A DNA stretch of 64,000 nt from contig BPIQ01000001.1 of NCBI GenBank assembly GCA_026004195.1, positions 397,871 to 461,870 on the forward strand, written 5' to 3'. Positions 57,026 through 64,000 of this stretch are shown here, in pieces. The notes beneath the pieces are model-generated. The model was given only the letters and a program-made list of their open reading frames with translations, was not told where the DNA came from and did no database searches. The stretch comes from Candidatus Binatia bacterium. Its GTDB lineage: Bacteria; Desulfobacterota; Binatia; HRBIN30; BPIQ01. Numbering within the stretch: position 1 is the stretch's first letter; the number at the start of each line of letters is the position of its first letter. Both the position numbers and the translations under genes were made by a program.

Positions 57026-58029
57026 GCGCTCAGCGCCCGGGCCGGCTTGCCGTGTGCCGCCGTGCGGAGCAGGACGCAGTAGCCCCAGGTCTCGTCGTTC
57101 CGGTCGCGGAGTGCCGCGACCTGGTACTCGAACTCCCGATCCCCGAGCCGCACCGGGCGGGGCTCGCTCAAGCCCGAGCATTCCGCTTCCTCCCGCACTT
57201 CCGTCCACACCGGAGAAGACAGAACACCGGCCCAGGAAATCGGCACGGGCACCGAGACATGCTCGGCCAGGCTCTCGTGCCCCACGACTTCGCCTCGGGC
57301 CGTCACCCACAGGACGAGCTCGGTTTCCCGCGGGGCCGGGCTGGAGGGGCGAGGCTCGCGCCGACTCGACCTCCTCCCGAGCCTCGACCGGGAAAGGAGC
57401 AATGCCAGTCGCGAGCCCAGGCGCTCGCCCCAGAGTGCGAGTTCGGAAGGATCGGTGCCGGGCAGGGGGACCAACAACAAGATCCCCAGAAGGCGCCCTG
57501 CACGCTGCAGCGGGCAGGCGACGTAGGGAAGAGAGTCGAGTCGTCGAAGCAGCCGCTCGTAACTCGCCCGCGGCAGGCTCGTCCGGGCGCGCAGGAGGAC
57601 GAAGGCGAGGTCGTCGCCCTGCCGGACCGAACCCGACTGCACGCAAGCCGCAAAATCGGGAATTTCCGCCGGACAGACTTCCGAAGCGGCCAAAAGGGCC
57701 GCGGCCGCTCGGATGCCCGAAGGAAGCGTGCGAAGAGGGGCGGCCACCCGGAACCGGTCGCATTCTTCGAGGGAGCCGCACGGTAGAATCCCGGCGACCG
57801 CAGCGGCTTGCTCGGCCACGAGCGGAAGGGCGACCGAGAGCGCGTCCTGGCTCCCGCCGGCTTCGAGGCAGAGCGCGGTCAACTCGGCCCTTTGGAGGGC
57901 CCGATTCGCCCTCTGCCAACTCCGCACGAGACGGATCCGTTCGTACCAGAAAACGGGCAGAGAAAGCCCTACGAGGGCCGTCGCGAGGACGGAAACCGAG
58001 AGGGCGCTCACGGAAAACGCACCTCCCAT
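57022..58029 (-). CDS. membrane-anchored GAF-like protein
   Basis: A 335-residue protein with one N-terminal helix (SVSVLATALVGLSLPVFWY), a basic amphipathic stretch and a GAF-like part (LVAEQAAAVAGILPCG to YVACPLQRAGRLLGILLLVPLP), then a second small domain near the end (ETELVLWVTARGEVVGHESL). Its start lies within the end of the upstream gene, so the two are cotranslated. No output domain is seen. Unknown function; it mirrors the membrane GAF protein encoded on the other strand. Confidence 0.5.
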   Translation of the reverse strand: MGGAFSVSALSVSVLATALVGLSLPVFWYERIRLVRSWQRANRALQRAELTALCLEAGGSQDALSVALPLVAEQAAAVAGILPCGSLEECDRFRVAAPLRTLPSGIRAAAALLAASEVCPAEIPDFAACVQSGSVRQGDDLAFVLLRARTSLPRASYERLLRRLDSLPYVACPLQRAGRLLGILLLVPLPGTDPSELALWGERLGSRLALLLSRSRLGRRSSRREPRPSSPAPRETELVLWVTARGEVVGHESLAEHVSVPVPISWAGVLSSPVWTEVREEAECSGLSEPRPVRLGDREFEYQVAALRDRNDETWGYCVLLRTAAHGKPARALSA

Positions 58030-58943
58030 CGTTCGGCGTCCGCCACGAACTCGGCTCCCACCCTCCGGAAAAGCTGCTCGGCTGCCAGGAGGTTCGGCGA
58101 CCCCCGAAGCCGGGGTGGGTGGAAGCGGAACTCCACCCGACCCGACGAGAAGGAGACACCGACGGAGGCCGGACCGATCGCGGCCAGGTGCTCCCAAAGG
58201 CACCGGGCGGCGAGCCTCAGCTCGGACTTCGGCGCCGTCACCCGAACCGGTGTCCCGTCCTCCCAAACCACCCGCACCCCGGACGCCACGAGACGCCGCC
58301 GTCGTCCGCTTTCCTCGGCCCTCAGAAGTTCACCGACATCGAGCTCTTCGATACGCCCGGGTCCTGTCGGCCACGCGGTCGCCCAACCCACGAGTCTTCG
58401 CAGGAGGACGAGCTGCTCGAAAAGAAAACGTCGGCAGAGGGCACGAGCCAGGTCGCTGCGAGAACGGCCGAAGAGACGAGCGAGAACCGAGGTGCGGCAC
58501 AACGGAGCCCGGACATCGCGGTCGAAAAGCGCACCGTAGAGAGCCCAGGCATCTTCTTCGGTCTCGCCCCGGGGTTCTTCTGCCATGCGGACGATCTTGG
58601 CCCGTAGCTCCCAGGGATCGTCCCACCTCCCGGTCCGACGCGGATCGAGCCCCGTCGCCAGGCCGGGAGGCGGTTCGACGAAAAAGGTCCTCCTGCCGAA
58701 TCGAAAGTCCGTGGCTTCGGCATCCCCCACGGCGACGACGACGAGGGGGGAAAAAGGGCGAAATGCCGCGAGCGCACGCGGTGCCTCGCGGGGTTCGATG
58801 GCGAAGACGCGGAAGTCGGGCTCGAGAAGCACGGAGAGGGTCTCCCGGTAGGCCGGGCGATCGGTCACGGCGACGATGGGCAGGCGAAATCCTTCGCTCG
58901 ACCTCGGGCTCGGAGACCGCCCCATTTCGTCGCCCGCTCGCAC
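58008..58943 (-). CDS. degenerate histidine-kinase-like protein
   Basis: A 311-residue soluble protein of weak family signal. Residues 20-95 look like a receiver fold without phospho-Asp (LPIVAVTDRPAYRETLSVLL, ALAAFRPFSPLVVVAVGD), a helical middle with LARLFGRSRSDLARALC follows, and the C-terminal 130 residues resemble a histidine-kinase ATPase domain (PKSELRLAARCLWEHLAAIGP) whose N box reads WEHLA rather than the usual ENA and whose glycine boxes are missing. It may be a pseudokinase scaffold. GTG at 58943 or ATG at 58925 are possible starts. Confidence 0.4.
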   Translation of the reverse strand: MRAGDEMGRSPSPRSSEGFRLPIVAVTDRPAYRETLSVLLEPDFRVFAIEPREAPRALAAFRPFSPLVVVAVGDAEATDFRFGRRTFFVEPPPGLATGLDPRRTGRWDDPWELRAKIVRMAEEPRGETEEDAWALYGALFDRDVRAPLCRTSVLARLFGRSRSDLARALCRRFLFEQLVLLRRLVGWATAWPTGPGRIEELDVGELLRAEESGRRRRLVASGVRVVWEDGTPVRVTAPKSELRLAARCLWEHLAAIGPASVGVSFSSGRVEFRFHPPRLRGSPNLLAAEQLFRRVGAEFVADAERWEVRFP

Positions 58944-59022
58944 GGCCGAGCGAATTCATCTCCGGAGCGGTCCCGGGAGTCAAGGGGCTCGGCGGAACTT
59001 TATCGGCGGCGCTTTTTTTTCT

Positions 59023-59325
59023 TCACACGTCCTCCACCCAGGTGAGTCCCGCCATCGCACGGGGAAAGCCTACCGTCGTGATCGCGAGAAGCGGCACGTG
59101 CCTCAGCTCGGCCACGGAGGCACCCGCTTCGAGGCTCCTCCGAACGTGGGAGTGGGCGGCCCCTTCGAGCCCCGCGGCGATGGCCATGGCGAGTTTGAGG
59201 AGCTGCACGGTCTTTTCGTCGAACGGGCCCGCTTCGGCGGTCGCCTCGACCGTCCGGTCGTACGCTTCGGCGACTTCCGGAAATTCCCGGCGAAAGTCCC
59301 GATACCTACCCGGGAGAATCGGCAT
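59023..59325 (-). CDS. carboxymuconolactone decarboxylase (AhpD)-like protein without catalytic Cys
   Basis: A 100-residue helical protein. KTVQLLKLAMAIAAGLEGAAHSHVRRSLEAGAS aligns with the AhpD/CMD core, but the CxxC redox motif is LEGAAHSH, so peroxidase-type chemistry is unlikely. AGGAGG is found just before the ATG at 59325. It overlaps the start-side neighbour by 20 bases and is the last gene of the molybdoenzyme operon. Its role there is unknown. Confidence 0.7.
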   Translation of the reverse strand: MPILPGRYRDFRREFPEVAEAYDRTVEATAEAGPFDEKTVQLLKLAMAIAAGLEGAAHSHVRRSLEAGASVAELRHVPLLAITTVGFPRAMAGLTWVEDV

Positions 59326-60208
59326 GGTCTCCTCCTTTCGCTCCGCCGAGCCGCCGCGCTTCTTTTTCTCGTTCCCGGAGGAGATCGGAGCACTGCGCGC
59401 AGAGCTCGTGGCGAAGCCGTTCGCCCTCCCGCGGAAAAGCCGAATGCGCGAGCGCAGCGGGCGGATACAGCACGGCACCGCACGACCGGCACGTCGCGGC
59501 CCGTCCGAGGCCCGGGTCGAGCGCGAACGCCACGATTTCTTCGTGCGTGGGGCGGCGGTCGAAAAAGCCGGCGAAGGTTCGGTCGGCTGCCCCGTTTCCC
59601 GAGGAACCGAGCACCTTGCGGAAAGACGCGAACGCCGCTTCCCTTTCTTCCGGGGGCAGCCATCCGGCACGAACCATCCTGCCCACCAGGGACGCATCCC
59701 ACGCGACGCGGTAGCGGTCCTGGAAAAGCGCGAAGGGAATCCTGTCTCCCACGCCGTGCGGCACCTTCGGGTCGTAACCGAATGCCGGATCCAGGATGTC
59801 GCCCAGGCGAAGGAGCTCCCCACGCAAAAAGCCGAGCAATTCGCCCGGGCGCAGGAAGCTCTCCGCCCGTAGCAGAAGCCTCACCGTTCGCTCTTCGTGC
59901 CCGCGTTCCGAAGAGACGAGAAGCTCCGCGCCTTCTTCCGATCGTTTGCTCGCCCTTCTCACCAGGCAGCGCACGCACTTCTCCGGCACGATGGGCACTT
60001 CCCCGAAAGCACGCTCGAGGGTCCCCCAGAGTCCGAGTCGCACGAACCAGCGACGAGCCAACTCGGCGAAGGCCGCCTCCCGCGTCTCCTCTTCCTCGAT
60101 CTCGTAAAGTCGCTCCCTTTCCGCGTGGAACTCGCCTTCTTCCGGGCGGCCGCGCAAGGCGAGAAACACCACGTCCTCGAGAAGGCCGGGATCGAAGATC
60201 CACTCCAT
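59306..60208 (-). CDS. uncharacterised protein with two Cys pairs, in the molybdoenzyme operon
   Basis: A 300-residue soluble protein. An N-terminal helical part has CVRC at 78-81. The C-terminal 65 residues contain CRSC at 240-243 and CAQC at 270-273, probably a zinc ribbon. Segments HGVGDRIPFALFQDRYRVAW and FFDRRPTHEEIVAF are distinctive but match no family known to me. It lies one base from the TorD-like gene, so it is likely a maturation or chaperone factor of the enzyme. Confidence 0.55.
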   Translation of the reverse strand: MEWIFDPGLLEDVVFLALRGRPEEGEFHAERERLYEIEEEETREAAFAELARRWFVRLGLWGTLERAFGEVPIVPEKCVRCLVRRASKRSEEGAELLVSSERGHEERTVRLLLRAESFLRPGELLGFLRGELLRLGDILDPAFGYDPKVPHGVGDRIPFALFQDRYRVAWDASLVGRMVRAGWLPPEEREAAFASFRKVLGSSGNGAADRTFAGFFDRRPTHEEIVAFALDPGLGRAATCRSCGAVLYPPAALAHSAFPREGERLRHELCAQCSDLLREREKEARRLGGAKGGDHADSPG

Positions 60209-60209
60209 C

Positions 60210-60953
60210 CTAGTTCGGCTCCCCTGCGGGCTCGCAGCAAGCCCGGATCTTCTCGTCGCCCGCCTCTTTTCGGAGCGCCATCGCCTCGCTTCCGAACGGA
60301 ACCCGAAGCCGCCTCGAGTCCGAAACGACGAGCTCCTTGAGCGCCGCTGCGATCCGAGCATACCGGCTCCCCGGCGCCGCGCGAGAGAGCGACCGGGCAA
60401 AGGCCGGCACGAAGCGGCCCAGGTGGTCTTTCAGGAAAAGCCTCTGTGCTCGTACCGTGGCCTCGAGCATCGGGGTGTTCCCGGTCTCGAGAGCGAAGGC
60501 TTCTTTTCGGCAGAGGAACGCGAAGAACTCGCACTCGCAAGCCACGTGGTCGACGCGTTCGTGCACTCCGGCCGCGAGAGCGAGTCCGAACGCCCTGTAG
60601 AAGCCTGCGATGTCGCCCAGCTCGTGGGGTTGCTGGAACAGGGTTCCCGCGCCGTACTCCGTCTCGTAGGGCGAGACCACACCCCGGACCGTGTGGCCGA
60701 AAAGGCGGTCGTACTCCGCACGAAGCTCCGCGGGATCCTCCGGCGGAGAGGCAAAGACCGCCTCGAGCGCCGAGAGAAGGGGGCCGCCGCCCGTACCTTC
60801 GACCTCCCGCGCAGCCCACCGGAGGAACCCGCCCGCGATCGGCTCCTCCTCGGGCGAAGGCCGCTCGAACGAACGTGCCAGCCACTCGTAGAGACGAGCT
60901 CGTGCCAGGGCTCGCAAGAGCTCCTCGGACCGGCTTTCTTCTCGGGTATCCAT
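60210..60953 (-). CDS. TorD/DmsD-like molybdoenzyme chaperone
   Basis: A 247-residue all-helical protein. LYEWLARSFERPSPEEEP at the N terminus, the segment EYDRLFGHTVRGVVSPYETEYG, and HVACECEFFAFLCRKEAFAL are typical of TorD/NarJ/DmsD-type chaperones that load the molybdenum cofactor into the large subunit and check the twin-arginine signal. It follows the beta-subunit gene by 14 bases. No NarJ heme role is expected. Confidence 0.85.
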   Translation of the reverse strand: MDTREESRSEELLRALARARLYEWLARSFERPSPEEEPIAGGFLRWAAREVEGTGGGPLLSALEAVFASPPEDPAELRAEYDRLFGHTVRGVVSPYETEYGAGTLFQQPHELGDIAGFYRAFGLALAAGVHERVDHVACECEFFAFLCRKEAFALETGNTPMLEATVRAQRLFLKDHLGRFVPAFARSLSRAAPGSRYARIAAALKELVVSDSRRLRVPFGSEAMALRKEAGDEKIRACCEPAGEPN

Positions 60954-60967
60954 GGGTCCCGATTCCC

Positions 60968-62236
60968 CTAGATGGAATTGAAGTGCTGGGCGGGGCGCTC
61001 GAAGACGGGCTCTTCGATCGTCGTGCGGAAGAGTTCCTGGCCCCTGCGGCCGTAGGCGATGATCGTGTCGTTGTAGAGCGTCACTTTCCGCCCGTTGAGC
61101 ATACCCTCGTAGATCTTGGGACCTTCCCGGATCTCGTAGCGGTAGATGATCCGGTTCGAGCGGCGGAAGAGCTGCAGCACCGCGAGGAGCTCGCGGTCGG
61201 CGTTCACGTAGCGCTCGATGGCCTCGTCCACGCCCGGGCCGAACATCTGCCGCAAGTAGGGTCGGGGCACCCAGCGGGGCGGAATGTAGTAGCCGTTCGG
61301 CGCCGTGCCGAACTGCGGGTAGAGGGGCAGGGCGACCTTCGCCACGTGCACGAGGTAGTAGATCGGGTTGTAGCGATCCTCCTCCCACGTCCCGTCCTTT
61401 GCGATCTTCACGAGCCCCTGGAGCCGCATCTGGCCGATGCAAGCCGCCATGCATCTCGTCTCCATCGGCTCGCCGTCGCTTTCCGGATCCCGGCCTTCGA
61501 TCCTCGGGTAACAGGCGATGCACTTTTCCGAGACGCGCGTGTTCCCGCGGTAGAGGCTTTTCTTGTAGGGGCACGCTTCCACGCATTTCCGGTATCCCCG
61601 GCACTCTTTCTGGTCGATCAGCACGATGCCGTCCTCGGGCCTCTTGTAAATGGCGTTCCGCGGGCACGCGGCGAGACACGCCGGGTACGTGCAGTGGTTG
61701 CAGATCCGGGCGAGGTAGAAAAACCACGTCCGGTGTTCCGGGAGGCGAACCCCCTGGTCGTCGAAGCGGCCGGGCCTGCCGGGCGGTCCGACGGGATTGT
61801 CCTCGTAGATGTTGGGTGAGTTCCACTCGTCGTCCGCGGGAAGGTAGCCGAGGACCCTCGAGCTCGCGGGGCGCAGCAGCTTCCGTGCCGCCTCGAACAC
61901 CGTCGTTCCCCGGTAGACTCCGTAAGGAGCACGACGATCCTTCTTTCCCTCCTTTTCCCATCGCTGGCCGCCCGGGTTCGCCTCCTCGAGGAGCCGAAGA
62001 ATCTTCACGTCCCAGAACTGCGGGTAACCGCCGTAGGGTTTCGTCTCCACGTTGGCCCACCACATGTGTTCCTGGCCCTTGCTGAAGGTCCAGGTGGACT
62101 TGCAGGCCATCGTGCAGGTCTGGCAACCGATACACCGGTTGATGTTGAAGACGAAGGCGAATTGCCTCTCCGGAAAAGCTTCGGGATGGGGGAAGGACAT
62201 CCGGCGGCCGAGCTGCCAGTTGTAGACCTCGGGCAT
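60968..62236 (-). CDS. iron-sulfur beta subunit of a type II DMSO-reductase-family enzyme
   Basis: A 422-residue NarH-type electron-transfer subunit. Four Cys groups: NRCIGCQTCTMAC (35-45), CNHCTYPACLAAC, CRGYRKCVEACPYKK, and CIACYPRIEG with CMAAC. The third group has Tyr in place of one Cys, as in the type II family, where that cluster is 3Fe-4S. GQEHMWWANVETKPYGGYP is another family mark. Relatives serve selenate, chlorate, ethylbenzene, dimethyl sulfide and nitrate enzymes. Substrate cannot be told. It follows a 99-residue protein gene by 12 bases. Confidence 0.92.
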   Translation of the reverse strand: MPEVYNWQLGRRMSFPHPEAFPERQFAFVFNINRCIGCQTCTMACKSTWTFSKGQEHMWWANVETKPYGGYPQFWDVKILRLLEEANPGGQRWEKEGKKDRRAPYGVYRGTTVFEAARKLLRPASSRVLGYLPADDEWNSPNIYEDNPVGPPGRPGRFDDQGVRLPEHRTWFFYLARICNHCTYPACLAACPRNAIYKRPEDGIVLIDQKECRGYRKCVEACPYKKSLYRGNTRVSEKCIACYPRIEGRDPESDGEPMETRCMAACIGQMRLQGLVKIAKDGTWEEDRYNPIYYLVHVAKVALPLYPQFGTAPNGYYIPPRWVPRPYLRQMFGPGVDEAIERYVNADRELLAVLQLFRRSNRIIYRYEIREGPKIYEGMLNGRKVTLYNDTIIAYGRRGQELFRTTIEEPVFERPAQHFNSI

Positions 62237-62248
62237 GACTTTCCTCCT

Positions 62249-62548
62249 TTACCGATCCCGCCTCCAGGCGACTCGATCCCGCGTCACGATCCGCCCGTGC
62301 CCCCAGAACGCGACGCATTCCCCGACGATGCGACGCACCTCGTCTTCCCCGAGGAGCTCGAGCGCGCGGTGGGGACCGAGGTAGTGAGGGTTGCGGAAAA
62401 TCCGGAGAATCCGCTCCGCTCCGTAACCGAGCGTGGCGAACTCTTCGGCGAAGACGTACGCCATCTCCCTGGCCGACGCCGGATCGGCGGGAACGGCGAC
62501 GCCGACCAGCATCTCGGGATCGTCGATTTCCGGTCGTCCGAAGGGCAT
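62249..62548 (-). CDS. small unknown protein between alpha and beta molybdoenzyme genes
   Basis: A 99-residue soluble protein with no signal peptide or Cys. Motifs include MLVGVAVPADPASAREMAYVF and FRNPHYLGPHRALELLGED. It sits 22 bases after the alpha gene and 12 before the beta gene, so it is part of the enzyme operon and likely helps assembly or is a small subunit. No family recognised. Confidence 0.6.
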   Translation of the reverse strand: MPFGRPEIDDPEMLVGVAVPADPASAREMAYVFAEEFATLGYGAERILRIFRNPHYLGPHRALELLGEDEVRRIVGECVAFWGHGRIVTRDRVAWRRDR

Positions 62549-62570
62549 CGTTCCACCTCCCCCCGGCCCG

Positions 62571-64000
62571 CTAGACCTTCACCAGGTCGCCGGCCAGGTA
62601 ACGCTTCATGAACTCGTTCTCGTTGTCCGGCGTGTAGCCCGTCGTCGCGGGTTTCCAGATCCCCTTACCGCCGAGCCCGCCGTCCTCCGCCTTCGTCACC
62701 CGCACCAAGGTTTCCTTCGGTACGGTGTTCACGGCATGGTTGTCGGCTTCGCCGCCGAAGAGGAATCCCATGAAAACCTTCGACTTGTGGAAGAGCGAGT
62801 CGGTCTGGTGCATCGGCATGTGCCAGTTGCGCGTGACCGATTGCTGCGACCCGTAACGGAGGTTCGACTGGTAGCCCGTGTTTTCCGAGAGGGCTCGCCC
62901 GTCGGGCCGCGTCTCGTGAGCCCGCACGCTCTTCTCGGTGGCGATGAAGGGGGCGTGCTTCATCATGACGATGTTGTACGGGTAGGCGTGGTTGTACTTC
63001 ACGCGCAACATGCAGCGGGCGACGCGGTAGAAGAATTCGCCGGGCTTCGCCCCGATGTACGGCCGGTCGGCCGGGTTCGCGTCGACGTACACGTAGTCGC
63101 CGTCCTGGATGCCGAGATCCCTGGCCGCCTGGGGATTGATGTGAAGCTGGTGTTCGCCGACGCAGGGGGCCCGTTTGTCGAGCCGGTAGGGATCGCCGAA
63201 GTTCGAGTCGTACAGCATGTGCCAGTCCACGTTCGACCATCCGCTGTGCACTCGGTGGCGGGTTTTCGGCGTGAGGCAGTAGAACTGGAAGCCTTTTTCC
63301 CAGAGGAAGTTTTTCGTCTTCTTGACCTCGGGCCAGGGCATCTTCACGTTCCGGATCGTTCGCTCGTCCCAGTGCTCCGCGTCGAGCGGGATCCCGTAGT
63401 CGTCGGGCCGGATGTACGGGTTGGACGACACGATGACGTTCGGGAGATAGGGCGTCGCTTCGGGGCCTTCCCGGTGGACGACGAAGTTTTCGCCGTACTC
63501 GATGGCTTCCGGCACGTCGGCGTAGGCGTGCAGCCGTCCCGTGTCGGTGTAGAACGGCACGTTTTCGTGGACCTGCTCGTAGAACGGAATCCGAGGGTAC
63601 GTCCGGAAGAGCATGAGGGCGCCCCCGGGAGGACCGTATTTTCCCGCCATGATGTCCTCGAGCTTGTAGCCCGCCGTGGTCGTGCAGGTGTCGAGGAGAC
63701 GCTGGATGTAGACTCCCCGCTTCTCCGGCGAGGCGAACGCGAACATGTCACGGAACCGCCGTTCTCCGGTCCTTTCGGCGAGGGCGTTCGCGATCCCGGC
63801 CAGGATGTCGAGGTCGTCCTTGCTGTCGAACACGGGAGGGATGCCGCCCTTCCAGATCTGGAGGAAGGGATTCGAGCAGCTCGCCGTGATTTCGAGCCCT
63901 TCGAACTCGAGCCACGAGTTGGCGGGGAGAGCGATGTCCGAGTACTCGATCGAAGCCGTCATCTGGATGTCGATCGAGACGATCATTTCCACGTTCGGGT
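62571..64000 (-). CDS. molybdopterin oxidoreductase alpha subunit (type II DMSO-reductase family), N-terminal part beyond the window
   Basis: The frame is open to the end of the window, so only the C-terminal 476 residues are seen; the cofactor N-terminal cluster and twin-arginine signal are missing. The segment VSIDIQMTASIEYSDIALPA is the conserved MopB region that positions the pterin, and the end has the molydopterin dinucleotide-binding domain (HINPQAARDLGIQDGDYVYV, HAYPYNIVMMKHAPF). The closing GYTPDNENEFMKRYLAGDL is typical of this group. With the beta subunit and TorD-like factor it forms a periplasmic oxidoreductase of unknown substrate. Confidence 0.9.
   Translation of the reverse strand, partial: PNVEMIVSIDIQMTASIEYSDIALPANSWLEFEGLEITASCSNPFLQIWKGGIPPVFDSKDDLDILAGIANALAERTGERRFRDMFAFASPEKRGVYIQRLLDTCTTTAGYKLEDIMAGKYGPPGGALMLFRTYPRIPFYEQVHENVPFYTDTGRLHAYADVPEAIEYGENFVVHREGPEATPYLPNVIVSSNPYIRPDDYGIPLDAEHWDERTIRNVKMPWPEVKKTKNFLWEKGFQFYCLTPKTRHRVHSGWSNVDWHMLYDSNFGDPYRLDKRAPCVGEHQLHINPQAARDLGIQDGDYVYVDANPADRPYIGAKPGEFFYRVARCMLRVKYNHAYPYNIVMMKHAPFIATEKSVRAHETRPDGRALSENTGYQSNLRYGSQQSVTRNWHMPMHQTDSLFHKSKVFMGFLFGGEADNHAVNTVPKETLVRVTKAEDGGLGGKGIWKPATTGYTPDNENEFMKRYLAGDLVKV

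Noticed and set aside
59013..59020. Run of eight T beyond the AhpD-like gene
   Set aside because: No stable hairpin precedes it on the plus strand and no plus-strand gene ends near it; on the minus strand it would be an A run.

Overview
The window is a densely packed, GC-rich bacterial chromosome segment. Genes often overlap by 1-20 bases, and there are no insertion sequences, CRISPR arrays or phage genes. Signal peptides, an outer-membrane barrel, a twin-arginine Rieske protein and a LolA-like protein indicate a Gram-negative (diderm) cell. Gene content fits a high-GC deltaproteobacteria-like lineage (Desulfobacterota, Myxococcota, Binatota or similar). This is inferred from gene content and was not tested by phylogeny.

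Positions 1-21900 (+ strand) are mostly metabolism. After the tail of a LolA-like gene there is a pyrimidine operon (promoter, PyrR-binding leader, attenuator, pyrR-pyrB-pyrC-carA-carB) running into recG. A HupE/UreJ-type membrane protein (apparently frameshifted), an aminotransferase, hom-thrC and a divergent GlpX follow. Next come a crotonase and a two-subunit B12-dependent acyl-CoA mutase whose active-site residues look like isobutyryl-CoA mutase rather than methylmalonyl-CoA mutase. A flavoprotein, a BtuF-like binding protein without a signal peptide, a secreted unknown and a universal stress protein close this block.

Positions 21900-32900 are respiratory and sensory. A minus-strand operon encodes Rieske, cytochrome b, an octaheme HAO-like cytochrome c and an outer-membrane barrel. 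Divergent from it is a sigma-54 activator. A DnaJ/CbpM pair, a FixL-like heme-PAS histidine kinase and a receiver protein whose phospho-acceptor Asp is Glu follow.

Positions 33000-40800 hold ATP-type PEP carboxykinase facing PPi-type phosphofructokinase and a TreT-like glycosyltransferase. A Crp/Fnr regulator with an N-terminal Cys cluster is divergent from an operon of two R2-like diiron proteins, a zinc-ribbon protein and a hemerythrin. That operon is preceded by a very good sigma-54 promoter.

Positions 40800-53000 encode membrane transporters (CNNM/CorC-like, CDF, RND/MMPL, ClC), a thioesterase, DAHP synthase, a B12-binding radical SAM enzyme, an orphan AbrB-type protein, tRNA-Arg(CCU), a DUF488 protein and Hsp20.

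Positions 53000-64000 contain an Old-Yellow-Enzyme-type reductase and two convergent pairs of unrecognised membrane/GAF/TPR/pseudokinase proteins. The window ends in a minus-strand operon for a type II DMSO-reductase-family molybdoenzyme (alpha subunit cut by the window end, beta subunit, TorD-like chaperone and three accessory proteins).

The most unusual systems are the Rieske/cyt b/octaheme/porin operon with its oxygen-sensing and sigma-54 neighbours, and the sigma-54-driven double-diiron/hemerythrin operon.
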